DNA of 64,000 bases from Xaviernesmea rhizosphaerae. Its GTDB lineage: Bacteria; Pseudomonadota; Alphaproteobacteria; Rhizobiales; Rhizobiaceae. The notes under the pieces are model-generated. The model had not been told where the DNA came from. It searched no databases and was given only the letters and a program-made list of their open reading frames with translations. The stretch is from the NCBI RefSeq assembly GCF_001938945.1, contig NZ_MKIO01000042.1:1-64000 (forward strand), written 5' to 3'. This document shows positions 49,982 to 58,160 of the stretch, one piece after another; position 1 is the stretch's first letter; the number at the start of each line of letters is the position of its first letter. A program made the translations under genes and the position numbers.

Positions 49982-50927
49982 CGTAGCGCCTCAGGAGAAA
50001 GCGTTGCAGGAGCGCGATGACGAGGACGATGAGGAAGAGGATGACCGAGACGGCGGAGGCATAGCCGAGCTTCTGCTCCTCATAGCCGATGCGCACCATG
50101 TAGTGGACGACGGTTTCGGTCGAATTCTTCGGCCCGCCCTGGGTGAGGATCGCCACCTGGGTGTAGAGCTTGAAGGCCTGGATCGTGGTGATGACCAGGA
50201 CGAAGACATGGGTCGGGCGCAGGCCCGGCATGGTGACATGCCAGAAGCGCTGCAGCGCATTGGCGCCGTCGATGCGCGCGGCATCGTAAAGCTCCTCGGA
50301 AATGCCCTGGAGCCCGGCCAGATAGATGATCATCTGGAAGCCATAGGCCTGCCAGGCCGAGAGCAGGACGATCGAGACCATCGCCCAGTTCGGATCGCCC
50401 AGCCAGTCGATCGGCTGGATCGTGCCGAAGGAGAGGAAGCCGAGGATCTGGTTGAACGGGCCTGTGGGATACTGGAACAGCGTGGCCCAGATCACGCAGA
50501 CCACCACCATGGAGGTGATCGCCGGCAGGAAGAACAGGCCGCGGAACAGGTTGCGGAAGGGGATCTTCTGATGCAGCAGCAGCGCGGTCAGGAAGGCCAG
50601 CCCGCACTGGACCGGGATGATCCAGAGGGTGAAGCGCGTGACGTTCCACAGCGCCGTCCAGAACAGGGGATCGTTGAAGATCCGGATGAAATTGGCCAGG
50701 CCGACGAAGCGCACGGGAGTGGGGCGCGGCACCAGCGGCTGGTTGGTCATCGCCGTCCAGAAGGACAGGATGAAGGGCGCGATCAGGAAGACCGTCATCA
50801 GGATGACGGCCGGGGCCAGCATGCCCATTTCCTGGAACAGCCTGGCACGGTCGCGCCGACGGCCCTTGGGGCGGGCAGGCTGCGGTTTGGCCACGGCGGA
50901 CGCCGCGCCGGCAGATGGAATGCTCAT
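49974..50927 (-). CDS. Sugar ABC transporter permease (MalF-like)
   Basis: Predicted 317 aa. A basic N-terminus (PKGRRRDRARLF) precedes the first membrane span (about 37-57). The EAA-type loop is YDAARIDGANALQRFWHVTMPGLRP. The start at 50927 (MSIPSAG) has AGGAGA 6-10 nt upstream; the frame continues upstream into repeats and is not coding there. It is separated from the binding protein gene by two family A repeats. Confidence 0.92.
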   Translation of the reverse strand: MSIPSAGAASAVAKPQPARPKGRRRDRARLFQEMGMLAPAVILMTVFLIAPFILSFWTAMTNQPLVPRPTPVRFVGLANFIRIFNDPLFWTALWNVTRFTLWIIPVQCGLAFLTALLLHQKIPFRNLFRGLFFLPAITSMVVVCVIWATLFQYPTGPFNQILGFLSFGTIQPIDWLGDPNWAMVSIVLLSAWQAYGFQMIIYLAGLQGISEELYDAARIDGANALQRFWHVTMPGLRPTHVFVLVITTIQAFKLYTQVAILTQGGPKNSTETVVHYMVRIGYEEQKLGYASAVSVILFLIVLVIALLQRFLLRRYDV

Positions 50928-50969
50928 GACGATCTCTCCTGCGGCCGGCGGGCCGCCTCCGCGTCCTGG

Positions 50970-51068
50970 TGCATCGGACTGAAAACCTTCCGCAGTCCGA
51001 CGCTCCAGACTTTTGTTTTTGCCCCGGATTTTTCCGAAGACCTGAAACCGGTCTTCGGCGCGATGCGC
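50970..51068 (-). repeat. Dispersed palindromic repeat, family A, copy 4 (degenerate)
   Basis: GCATCGGACTGAAAACC..GTCCGACGCTCCAG..ACTTTTGTTTTTGCCCCGGATTTTTCCGAAGACC..TTCGGCGCGATGCG. Same order of blocks as copy 5 with point changes. Confidence 0.7.
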
Positions 51069-51100
51069 TGGCGCATGTCTTCCGGCGGTCGTTCCCGGCA

Positions 51101-51206
51101 CTAGAGCATCGGACTGAAAACAGTCCTCAGTGCGATGCTCTAGATTTTTGTTTTTGCATCGGATTTTTCCGAAAACCGGTTCCCACTTTTCGGTCCGATG
51201 CTCTAA
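51101..51206 (-). repeat. Dispersed palindromic repeat, family A, copy 5 (intact)
   Basis: CTAGAGCATCGGACTGAAAACAG..GTGCGATGCTCTAG is joined by ATTTTTGTTTTTGCATCGG to a second hairpin half ending GGTCCGATGCTCTAAG. Nearly identical to copy 2. Confidence 0.9.
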
Positions 51207-51230
51207 GCCGGAAACGACCGGGCTGATGGC

Positions 51231-52523
51231 TTACTGCGCGCCGTTGAAGGGCGGGTAGCCGTCATTGTCGGTGATGTCCTCGTCGATCTTCTGCGCGGCC
51301 TCGCTCAGAGCCGACTTCACGTCGCCCTTGTTGAAGATCTTGTCCACGGCCTGCATGTAGGCGGCGGTGATCGCCGGATAGGCCGGGTGCGGCGGACGCG
51401 GAATGGCGGTCTTCGAGGCCTGCTCGAAGGCGACGGCCAGCGGGCCGCCTGCCGCATAGAGCGGGCTTTCGGCGGCGAAGCTCTTCAGGCCGGGATAGGC
51501 CGACTGCGACTTGGCATAGTCGCGATAGGCCTTGTCCTTCAGCATGAAGGAGATGAACTTGCCGGCGATGTCGGGGTGCTTGGAGGCGGTGGTGATGCCC
51601 CAGATCCAGGTGCCGTCAGGCGACGCGCCCTTGGCGCCGAACTTCGGCAGCGGCATGACGACGACGTCGTCCTTCATCGCGGCCGCGGCTTCTGCGTAAA
51701 ACCAGTGACCGCCGAAGGCGAGCGCGGCCGGATGTCCTTCCGCGTAGAACTGGTTGGTGCCGGCGGACTGCGGCACGATCCAGCCCTTGTTGACCCAGGT
51801 CTGCATCATGGTCATGGCGTCGACGCAGGCCTGGCTGTCCAGCGTGCCTTCCGACTTCCAGCTCTTGCGGTCGATCAGGTCGCAGCCTGACGATTGCAGG
51901 ATCGGGCTATAGGCATAGGTGATCCACTCGGTCTTGATGCCATAGCCGCGGAAGGTGTCGATCGGCCATTTCACGCCGTCGAGCTTGGACAGCTTCTCGA
52001 GATTGGCCTCGAACTCTTCGCGCGTCCAGGCGTCGTCCACCGACTTCGGAATGCGCGCGCCGATCTTTTCCAGGTATTTGCGGTTGCCGTAGAGCACGAC
52101 CGAGCTGTCGGTCAGGCCGATGCCGTAGAGCTGCTTGTCGATGACATAGGTGCCCTGGGCGATGTTGGACTCGGTCATGTCCGAAAGCACGTCGGCGTCG
52201 ATCACGTCCTTGATCGGAGAGAGATAGCCGGACCAGACGTAATTGGCGAGGAAGGGCGCGTCGAGCTCCATGATGTCGGGAAGCTGCTTGGCCATGACGG
52301 CGGCCGAGAACTTCTCGTTATAGGCATCGTGCGGCGCATAGATCAGCTCGATGTCCACGTCGGGATTGGCTTCCTCGAAGCGCTTGGCGAGGTCGCCATA
52401 GGCGGCCACCCAGCCCGGATCGCCCTGATGCATCATCTTGATCACGGTCTTGGCCTGAGCGCCGGCCGCGAAAGCCAGCAGAGCGGCGGCGGTGGTCGCC
52501 AGAAGTAAACGTTTACCCATCAT
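51231..52523 (-). CDS. CUT1-type ABC transporter sugar-binding protein
   Basis: Predicted 430 aa. Signal peptide about 1-24 (MMGKRLLLATTAAALLAFAAGAQAK). The solute-binding family 1 fold has TVIKMMHQGDPGWVAAYGDLAKRF, LPDIMELDAPFLANYVWSGYL, SSVVLYGNRKYLEKIGARIP and AALAFGGHWFYAEA. It captures the fructoside or other sugar later cleaved by the GH32 enzyme. AGGAGGA precedes the first of two adjacent ATGs. Codons 3-6 (GGT AAA CGT TTA) contain a perfect GTAAACGTTTAC palindrome. It includes a TTA leucine codon that is rare in this GC-rich sequence, so the DNA may be constrained as an operator. Confidence 0.92.
   Translation of the reverse strand: MMGKRLLLATTAAALLAFAAGAQAKTVIKMMHQGDPGWVAAYGDLAKRFEEANPDVDIELIYAPHDAYNEKFSAAVMAKQLPDIMELDAPFLANYVWSGYLSPIKDVIDADVLSDMTESNIAQGTYVIDKQLYGIGLTDSSVVLYGNRKYLEKIGARIPKSVDDAWTREEFEANLEKLSKLDGVKWPIDTFRGYGIKTEWITYAYSPILQSSGCDLIDRKSWKSEGTLDSQACVDAMTMMQTWVNKGWIVPQSAGTNQFYAEGHPAALAFGGHWFYAEAAAAMKDDVVVMPLPKFGAKGASPDGTWIWGITTASKHPDIAGKFISFMLKDKAYRDYAKSQSAYPGLKSFAAESPLYAAGGPLAVAFEQASKTAIPRPPHPAYPAITAAYMQAVDKIFNKGDVKSALSEAAQKIDEDITDNDGYPPFNGAQ
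52505..52516. promoter_or_regulatory. Putative LacI-type operator inside the start of the binding-protein gene
   Basis: GTAAACGTTTAC, identical to the central 12 bp of the operator at 33802-33817, located 8-19 nt into the coding sequence. Repression from an early intragenic site is possible; chance is not excluded. Confidence 0.45.
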
Positions 52524-52701
52524 GATATCCTCCTCCTTGGGGTCGTATCGATTGCCTGCCACAGGCCGCCCCTCCCTCGGGGAACGCCTGAATTTCCTGG
52601 GACATGCGCAGCCTTCCGGCTGCATCCTCCCGGCGGTGGCGCCCATGCTGCGCCGCGCCGCCGAACTCCTCGTTTTCCTGCCGCTGCCGGCCTTGGCTTC
52701 A

Positions 52702-52731
52702 CCTCAGACCGAGCGCCGCTCCACCATCTGG
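52702..52731. repeat. Duplicated 3' end of the LacI gene
   Basis: 30 bp (starting CCTCAGACCGAGCGCCGC, ending CACCATCTGG) identical to 52803-52832, which encodes the last residues QMVERRSV and stop of the LacI regulator. The copies are 101 bp apart, in the gap before the binding-protein gene. Confidence 0.85.
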
Positions 52732-52804
52732 CCCGGCCGCGCCGCCGCTCCCGCAGCGTTGCCGAATTCCCACTCCCGCGGTCTTTCATGGTGCAGCCTT
52801 TGCC

Positions 52805-53809
52805 TCAGACCGAGCGCCGCTCCACCATCTGGAAAGGCAGGCGGCGCACCTCCGGCGGCACGGGATCCGTGCTCAGGAGGATGTCGGCCGCCATGCGGCC
52901 CATCAGCCGGTGCGGCAGGGCCATGGTGGTCAGCGGCGGATCGAGCCTGGAGGCGATGTCCACCTGATTGTCGAAGCTCGCCACCGCCACGTCGTCGGGG
53001 ATGCGCCGCCCCAGGCGGTGCAGCGCGGCATAGACTTCCATCGCCACGCGGTCATTGCCGCAGAGCAGGGCGTCCGGCGGGTTCGGCCCGTCGAGGAGCG
53101 CCGCGACATGATGCGCGACGAGGCTCGGCGCGCGGTCGCTGTAGATCGCCCGGCGCACCGCCGGCAGCACCGGCATGGTGCCTTCGTTTAGGCCCGCTTC
53201 CGTCAGCGCCCGGCGAAAGCCCTTTTCGCGCAGCTCCCCGGCGAGCAGGCCCGGCAGATTGATAAAGGCGAGCGAGCGGCGGCCGGCCTCGATCAGGTAG
53301 CGGGTGATCTCATGCGCCGCGCCTTCCTCATCCGGCACCAGCGACAGCACGCGGCCCTGCGCCTCCTGGCAATTGATCATCACGCCCACCACGTCGCCCG
53401 CCCCTTCAGGCAGCGCCACGGTCTTGTGATACATCGCGGCATAGGCGATGGCGCGCGGGCGGAAGCGCCTGACCTCCTCCAGCACCGCGCCGACATCGCG
53501 CCGCCCGCCCAGCGTCATGGCGAAGACCGCCATGTCGGCCGAGCGTGCCGCGCTGTCGAGGCCGCGGATGATCTCGGTGGCGAAAGGCGAGGTGATCAGG
53601 TCATCCGCCACCAGCCCGATCAGCGGCATCCAGCCCTGGCGCATGGAGCGCGCCGCCAGATTGGTGACATAGCCGAGCTCGGACGCGATCTCGAGGATCC
53701 GCTCCCGCGTCGCCTCCGCCATGCGCGCGGAACCGCCATGCAGCGCGCCGGACACCGTCTTCACCGAGACGCCGGCAATCCGGGCGATGTCGTTGAGAGA
53801 GGCGGCCAA
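52805..53809 (-). CDS. LacI-family regulator of the GH32/ABC operon
   Basis: Predicted 334 aa, start codon TTG at 53809 immediately before the HTH (MAASLNDIARIAGVSVKTVSGALHGG). The hinge is VTNLAARSMRQG. The sensor domain has IGLVADDLITSPFATEIIRGLDSAA, GVMINCQEA, DALLCGNDRVAMEVYAALHRLG and VASFDNQVDIA. It is same-strand and upstream of the transporter/GH32 operon. An ATCGAT-centred inverted repeat lies 20-36 bp before its start, so autoregulation is likely. The recognition dipeptide is Val-Lys, different from the other two LacI proteins of the window, and HTH position VSGAL has Gly for the usual Arg. Confidence 0.9.
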   Translation of the reverse strand: MAASLNDIARIAGVSVKTVSGALHGGSARMAEATRERILEIASELGYVTNLAARSMRQGWMPLIGLVADDLITSPFATEIIRGLDSAARSADMAVFAMTLGGRRDVGAVLEEVRRFRPRAIAYAAMYHKTVALPEGAGDVVGVMINCQEAQGRVLSLVPDEEGAAHEITRYLIEAGRRSLAFINLPGLLAGELREKGFRRALTEAGLNEGTMPVLPAVRRAIYSDRAPSLVAHHVAALLDGPNPPDALLCGNDRVAMEVYAALHRLGRRIPDDVAVASFDNQVDIASRLDPPLTTMALPHRLMGRMAADILLSTDPVPPEVRRLPFQMVERRSV

Positions 53810-53829
53810 GGCTGGGTCCGTTCCGGTTT

Positions 53830-53845
53830 GGGTTATCGATTACCC
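53830..53845. promoter_or_regulatory. Putative LacI operator upstream of its own gene
   Basis: GGGTTATCGATTACCC: 16 bp, symmetric except for one pair of positions, centred on CG. It is placed just upstream of the TTG-started LacI gene. Confidence 0.6.
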
Positions 53846-53955
53846 GAACTCCTAACCCCGAAGCCGGGGGCTTGTCAATCGGCCTTGATAAGTGTCGAAG
53901 AAACGTCGCCGTCAGGCGCATCCTGGGAAGGGCGGAGAAGACGGCGCGCCTGCGG

Positions 53956-55893
53956 TCACACCGCCAGGCGCTGCTGTGCGAAATCGGCCAGGAAGGCCGG
54001 GATCTCTTCTGCGTCCATCGGCCGGGCATAGAGATGGCCCTGGACCAGCGTCGCCTGCAATTGCTGCAGCACGGCCAGTTCCTCGCAGGTTTCCACGCCT
54101 TCCACGACGCATTCCAGGCCCATGTCACGGCTGAGGGCCAGCACGGACTTGACGATCTTGTAGCTCGCCGGACGTTGATGCAGGCCGGAGACAAAGCTGC
54201 GGTCGATCTTCACGCGGGTGAGCGGCAGGGCATGCAGCCGCGTCAGGCTGGAATAGCCGACGCCGAAATCATCCAGCGAGATGCGACAGCCGAGCGCGCG
54301 CAGCCGCTCGACCGATTGTTTGACCTGGTCGAAATCATAGGTCAACGCCGTTTCGGTGATCTCGAAATCGATGCGGTTGGCCGGCAGGCCGCTGTTTTCG
54401 ATGATGGCGATCAGCGTGGTCACCCCATCCGGCGAGGCGAGATCCTGCGCCGAGAGATTGAAGGCGAGGCAGACAGAGTCCGGCCAGGTGGCGGCCACCG
54501 CCAGCGATTTCTGCAGCAGCGCGCGGGTCAGATGGGAGACGAAGCTCGTCCGTTCGGCCACCGGAATGAACTGCGCCGGCGGCACGCGCCCGAGCACCGG
54601 ACTGTCCCAGCGCGCGAGCGTCTCGAAGCCTTCCACCGTCCCATGGACGATGTCGACGATCGGCTGGAACACGATCGACAGCTCGCTGGCGAGGTCGGCC
54701 TGCTTCAGCGCCTGCTCGATGCGCGCTTCCGCATTGATCGTACGCTCATGGGCGGTGGAGAACAGCACGGCGCTGCCGCGCCGCATCCGCTTGGCGTGAT
54801 AGAGCGCGTAGTCGGCGCGGTCGAACAGCTGTTCGCAGGTGCTGGCCAGATCGGGATAGACGGCGATGCCAAGCGAGGCCGCGACCTTGGCCGTGGCCTT
54901 GGCAAGCGCGACCGGCTGCTGGATGATCTCGGCCACGGCCATCGCCTGTTCCACGAGACGGCCGTCTTCGGCCGCCCGGACCGTGACGATGGCGAATTCG
55001 TCGCCCCCTAGGCGAAAGGCCTTGCAGCCCTCCGGCAGCGTCATCAGCCGCTGACCGATCTCCATCAGCAGCCGGTCGCCGGCCGAATGGCCATAGACGT
55101 CGTTGACCGGCTTGAAGCCGTCGAGGTCGAGCAGCGTCAGGGCCAGCCGGGTTCCGTCCTGCCGGGCGCCGTCCAGCGCCTGCTCCAGATGCGAGAAGAA
55201 GGCGCGGCGGTTGGGCAGATCGGTGAGGCGGTCGATATTGGCCAGCCGGAGATTCTCGTCCCCCAGCGCCCGCGTGCGCTGCTGCGAGACGATCATCTGC
55301 TCGAAATTCCGGTAATTGGTGAACAGGATCGACAGCATGCCATAGCAGACCAGCGCGACATTGATGGTCACGGCCGCGAAGGTCAAATGGCCCATGGCCA
55401 GGAAGAAGGTGACGAAGGCGCCATTGACGATCAGCGTGACGATCAGGGCGGCGGAGCGCACATGCATCAGGCAGAAGATGCAGGAAATCACCGTGATGGC
55501 CATGTAGAAGGCGACATGGGAGCGCGCATAGGCATCGCCATAGGGCACCAGCAGGAAGGACCAGGTGGTAAAGGCGACGGCGATGCCGACGGCCAGCCTG
55601 TTCGTTCCCTGCAGCACGCGCAGCGCCTGTTCGGCCGAAGGCTCCTGGAAGCGCACGCGCCGCCAGAACATGAGGCGCTTGGCGCAGATGAGGGTGAGAA
55701 CGGCGGGAACGCCGATCGCCAGCCAGAGCGGCGTGCTGCGCATATGGGTGACCGCCAGTGCCCAGGTGCTCGACAGCAGGATGAAATACATCATCGGCAT
55801 CTGGCGCGTGAAAGCCTGATACTGCGCTTTCAGAAGCTCCGGATTGTCCGAGGCCACGGTGAAGAGCCGGGCCATCGCGCCGTTGCGTTTCAA
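53956..55893 (-). CDS. Membrane GGDEF-EAL protein (diguanylate cyclase/phosphodiesterase)
   Basis: Predicted 645 aa starting at TTG, with GGAGG 9 nt upstream; an ATG seven codons on is the alternative. The N-terminal half has about five to six membrane segments (35-190). A cyclase domain follows with GGDEF intact (RLGGDEF, 294-300) but no RxxD inhibitory site just before it. The phosphodiesterase domain has E-T-L in place of EAL (GFETLARW, about 422-429), NLSAQDL, FEITETAL, DDFGVGYSSLTRL, KIDRSFV and VVEGVET. The metal-binding acids are retained, so it could make and break c-di-GMP. It stands alone, so its target process is unknown. Confidence 0.92.
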   Translation of the reverse strand: MKRNGAMARLFTVASDNPELLKAQYQAFTRQMPMMYFILLSSTWALAVTHMRSTPLWLAIGVPAVLTLICAKRLMFWRRVRFQEPSAEQALRVLQGTNRLAVGIAVAFTTWSFLLVPYGDAYARSHVAFYMAITVISCIFCLMHVRSAALIVTLIVNGAFVTFFLAMGHLTFAAVTINVALVCYGMLSILFTNYRNFEQMIVSQQRTRALGDENLRLANIDRLTDLPNRRAFFSHLEQALDGARQDGTRLALTLLDLDGFKPVNDVYGHSAGDRLLMEIGQRLMTLPEGCKAFRLGGDEFAIVTVRAAEDGRLVEQAMAVAEIIQQPVALAKATAKVAASLGIAVYPDLASTCEQLFDRADYALYHAKRMRRGSAVLFSTAHERTINAEARIEQALKQADLASELSIVFQPIVDIVHGTVEGFETLARWDSPVLGRVPPAQFIPVAERTSFVSHLTRALLQKSLAVAATWPDSVCLAFNLSAQDLASPDGVTTLIAIIENSGLPANRIDFEITETALTYDFDQVKQSVERLRALGCRISLDDFGVGYSSLTRLHALPLTRVKIDRSFVSGLHQRPASYKIVKSVLALSRDMGLECVVEGVETCEELAVLQQLQATLVQGHLYARPMDAEEIPAFLADFAQQRLAV

Positions 55894-56368
55894 GTTGGTT
55901 TTCCTCCCTCGCAGCCATGGCTGTCACGCCACTGCCAGGATTGATCCTAGCAGGCACGAACGCAAGAAGTCTTAAGAGGGAAGAGCGCAGTTTAAGGTGC
56001 TGGACAATACCGGCAAATTCCCGGTCTAACGTCTGAGGATCTGCAACCTTTGGGAAGTATTTTCGAGCCGAGTTAATGCAAAGAAGGTTCGTTATTTGTC
56101 ATACAATAAGACTTGCCCTGAACGGAGCCGCGGCGCGGTCATTGTTTGACCTTTCGCACGCTCCGGCGCGCCTGCTGATGGGCGCATCGGGCTGAAGCTA
56201 AGGATCGGCCACCTGCTTCAGGCTTGCGTCTGGCGCAGTCTTCCCGAAGACCGGGCTCCCGTTTTTTCCCGTGTGCTTCTTGAGGGATGCGCCGCATCGC
56301 GGCCGCAGGGCGGGAGACAGGCTCCGGTCGCTGCGGCCGCAAAGGGTCGATAGGAGCAAGCCCTGCTG
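55894..56368. other. Intergenic region
   Basis: 475 bp with the promoter side of the GGDEF-EAL gene on its left (an AT-rich stretch at 55990-56115, e.g. GTTATTTGTCATACAATAAG) and the 3' end of the Gly/Thr-rich gene on its right. A decayed family A-like piece (GCGCATCGGGCTGAAGC) is at about 56179. No credible gene. Confidence 0.45.
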
Positions 56369-56737
56369 TCAGCAGTTGCGCTCGACGCCGTCATCGCTGG
56401 TGTTGCCTTCGGGGCAGTTGCGGTTGGCATCGGTCTTGGTGCCGGTGGCGCCGCTATCGGGGCTCGTGCCCGTGGCGCCGCCGCCGCCCGTGCCCGTGCC
56501 CATATTGGTGCCATTGCCGCCCATGGTGCCGCCTGTGGTGCCCGAGCCCGAACCCATGCTGCCGCTGGTTCCGGTGCCGCTTCCGGTGCCGCCGCCTTCA
56601 TTGGTGCCCGTTCCGTCGGTGCCCATCGTGGTGCCGCCGGTTCCCGTGGTGCCGCCATTGCCCGTGCCGGATTGCGCGAGCGCCCCCGTCGCCAGGCCGC
56701 AGGACAGGATGGTGACTGCAAGCAGTTTCAATCGCAT
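56369..56737 (-). CDS. Small secreted Gly/Thr/Ser-rich protein
   Basis: Predicted 122 aa. A signal peptide (about 1-21, MRLKLLAVTILSCGLATGALA) is followed by a low-complexity mature region of G, T, S, N and M (repeats such as GTGTGG, GSGTGTSG, GGTMGG). The C-terminus has two cysteines (NRNCPEGNTSDDGVERNC) that could form a disulphide. The ATG at 56737 has GGAGG upstream. Function is unknown; similar short repeats occur in alphaproteobacterial envelope proteins. The biased composition means the sequence alone says little. Confidence 0.7.
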   Translation of the reverse strand: MRLKLLAVTILSCGLATGALAQSGTGNGGTTGTGGTTMGTDGTGTNEGGGTGSGTGTSGSMGSGSGTTGGTMGGNGTNMGTGTGGGGATGTSPDSGATGTKTDANRNCPEGNTSDDGVERNC

Positions 56738-57103
56738 GGTTTTTCCTCCGTCAGGATGTTTTATCCACGGCGAAGCCTCGGGAGGGATCTTGTCGATCCC
56801 GCCGCCTGCGGCCTGCCGATCTCTGGTGCTGAAGCAGGCCGCGCGATGCGCTGTGTTTGTGTGCCTGCCCCTTGCCAACAGGCGAAGCCGGAGGAAGTTT
56901 CAAAAATAACCGAGAGATTGCGCAGCCTTACACTGGCGCGTCCCGCGCGGGGTGCTGCCCCGAGGCCGTGGCCGGGCGCCGGCTTTTGGACGTAAAATGC
57001 CCTGCCGTCTGGAAAACCGGGCGGTTACCGGCACCCACTATGCGCCTTCAGGAGGGGGCGGCAGCGATGGACGCACGCCGCCCCCAACGTCGCCCCTTGG
57101 CAC
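56738..57103. other. Intergenic region, nothing recognised
   Basis: 366 bp between the prmB stop and the Gly/Thr-rich gene's start. It contains that gene's promoter but no clear boxes, repeats or ORFs. Confidence 0.4.
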
Positions 57104-58018
57104 TCAGGCGTCGAAGGCCTCGGTCGCCAGCCAGAAGACGGCGTCCTGCGATTCTGCGGTTTCCAGCCAGACGAAGTCCAGATGCGGATATTCCTCCTCG
57201 AGGATCTCACGGCCGGAGCCGATCTCGCAGAGGATGCCGCCGCCGGGGTTGAGATGATCGGCGGCCTGGTCGAGGATCTGACGCACGAGATCGAGCCCGT
57301 CCTCGCCGCCATCATGCGCCATGACCGGCTCGGCCTGGAACTCGGCCGGATAGCCCGAAAGCGCGGCATGATCGACATAGGGTGGATTGGTGATGATCAG
57401 GTCGTAGGTCCTGCCCTTCAGCGGGGCGAAGAGATCGCCTTGGACGAGGCGCACCTGCCCCTCAACCTCGTGGGCCGTCACGTTGATCTTCGCCACTTCC
57501 AGCGCTTCGGGCGACAGATCCACGGCATCGACTTTGGCCAGCGGCAGGAACTTGGCGGCCAGCACCGCCAGACAGCCCGAGCCGGTGCACAGGTCGAGCG
57601 CGCTTTCCACCGTGGTGGGGTCCGGAAGCACGGAGGACCCTTCCGGGTTGAGATATTCGGTAAAGAGCAGCTCGCCCAGATGCGAGCGCGGCACGATCAC
57701 CCGCTCGTCCACATGGAAGCGCACGCCCTGAATATAGGAGCGGCCGGTCAGATAGGCCGATGGCTTGCGGGTGGTCACGCGCGCCTCGATCCGCTCGGCC
57801 AGCAGGCGGCGCTCGGCCGGCAGCAGCCGCGCATCGAGGAACGGGTCCAGCCGGTCGATCGGCAGCTCCAGCGAGTCGAGCAGCAGAAAGGCGGCGTCGT
57901 CGGCGGCCGTCAGCGTGCCGTGGCCATAGCTGAGATCCGCGGCGTTGAAGCGCGAAATCGCATAGCGCCAGTAATCGCGCAGCGTCGCCAGCTCGCGGGT
58001 GATGTCATCCAGGCTCAT
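57104..58018 (-). CDS. prmB: 50S ribosomal protein L3 N5-glutamine methyltransferase
   Basis: Predicted 304 aa. It methylates a glutamine of ribosomal protein L3 with SAM. Family marks: VIVPRSHLGELL (about 108-118), SAM motif I LDLCTGSGCLAVLAA (141-155), AVDLSPEALEVAKIN, and the catalytic NPPY (211-214) in IITNPPYVDH. The PrmB-type PRSxxxEL distinguishes it from PrmC. ATG at 58018 with GGGAG upstream. Divergent from the pseudouridine synthase gene. This is normally a chromosomal housekeeping gene, so its presence near repABC is notable. Confidence 0.92.
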   Translation of the reverse strand: MSLDDITRELATLRDYWRYAISRFNAADLSYGHGTLTAADDAAFLLLDSLELPIDRLDPFLDARLLPAERRLLAERIEARVTTRKPSAYLTGRSYIQGVRFHVDERVIVPRSHLGELLFTEYLNPEGSSVLPDPTTVESALDLCTGSGCLAVLAAKFLPLAKVDAVDLSPEALEVAKINVTAHEVEGQVRLVQGDLFAPLKGRTYDLIITNPPYVDHAALSGYPAEFQAEPVMAHDGGEDGLDLVRQILDQAADHLNPGGGILCEIGSGREILEEEYPHLDFVWLETAESQDAVFWLATEAFDA

Positions 58019-58160
58019 CAAGGCTCTCCCTTCCAAAGAGTGGCCGCGTCCTCTATTCCCCGAGAAAATGGAGGCCGATGCGGGCGGCCGGATGGCCGCG
58101 CGCCAAAGGTCTCCGCTCTAGAATGGCATGGGGCTGCGGGTCAACCTTTCGGCGAGGAGC

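Larger units (their letters stand above)
50928..51230. other. Intra-operon gap filled by two dispersed repeats
   Basis: 303 bp between the binding protein gene and the first permease gene, almost wholly occupied by a degenerate and an intact family A repeat in tandem. The position mirrors the hairpin-bearing gap after the binding protein gene in the other CUT1 operon. Confidence 0.7.

Noticed and set aside
46010..50020. A 1336-codon open frame on the plus strand
   Set aside because: It lies antisense to ATPase, GH32 and permease genes with clear motifs. Long antisense frames are expected from high GC and codon bias.
56369..56737. The Gly/Thr-rich protein as an ice-binding or PE-PGRS-like protein
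   Set aside because: Low-complexity resemblance only. No regular beta-solenoid motif and the protein is too short.
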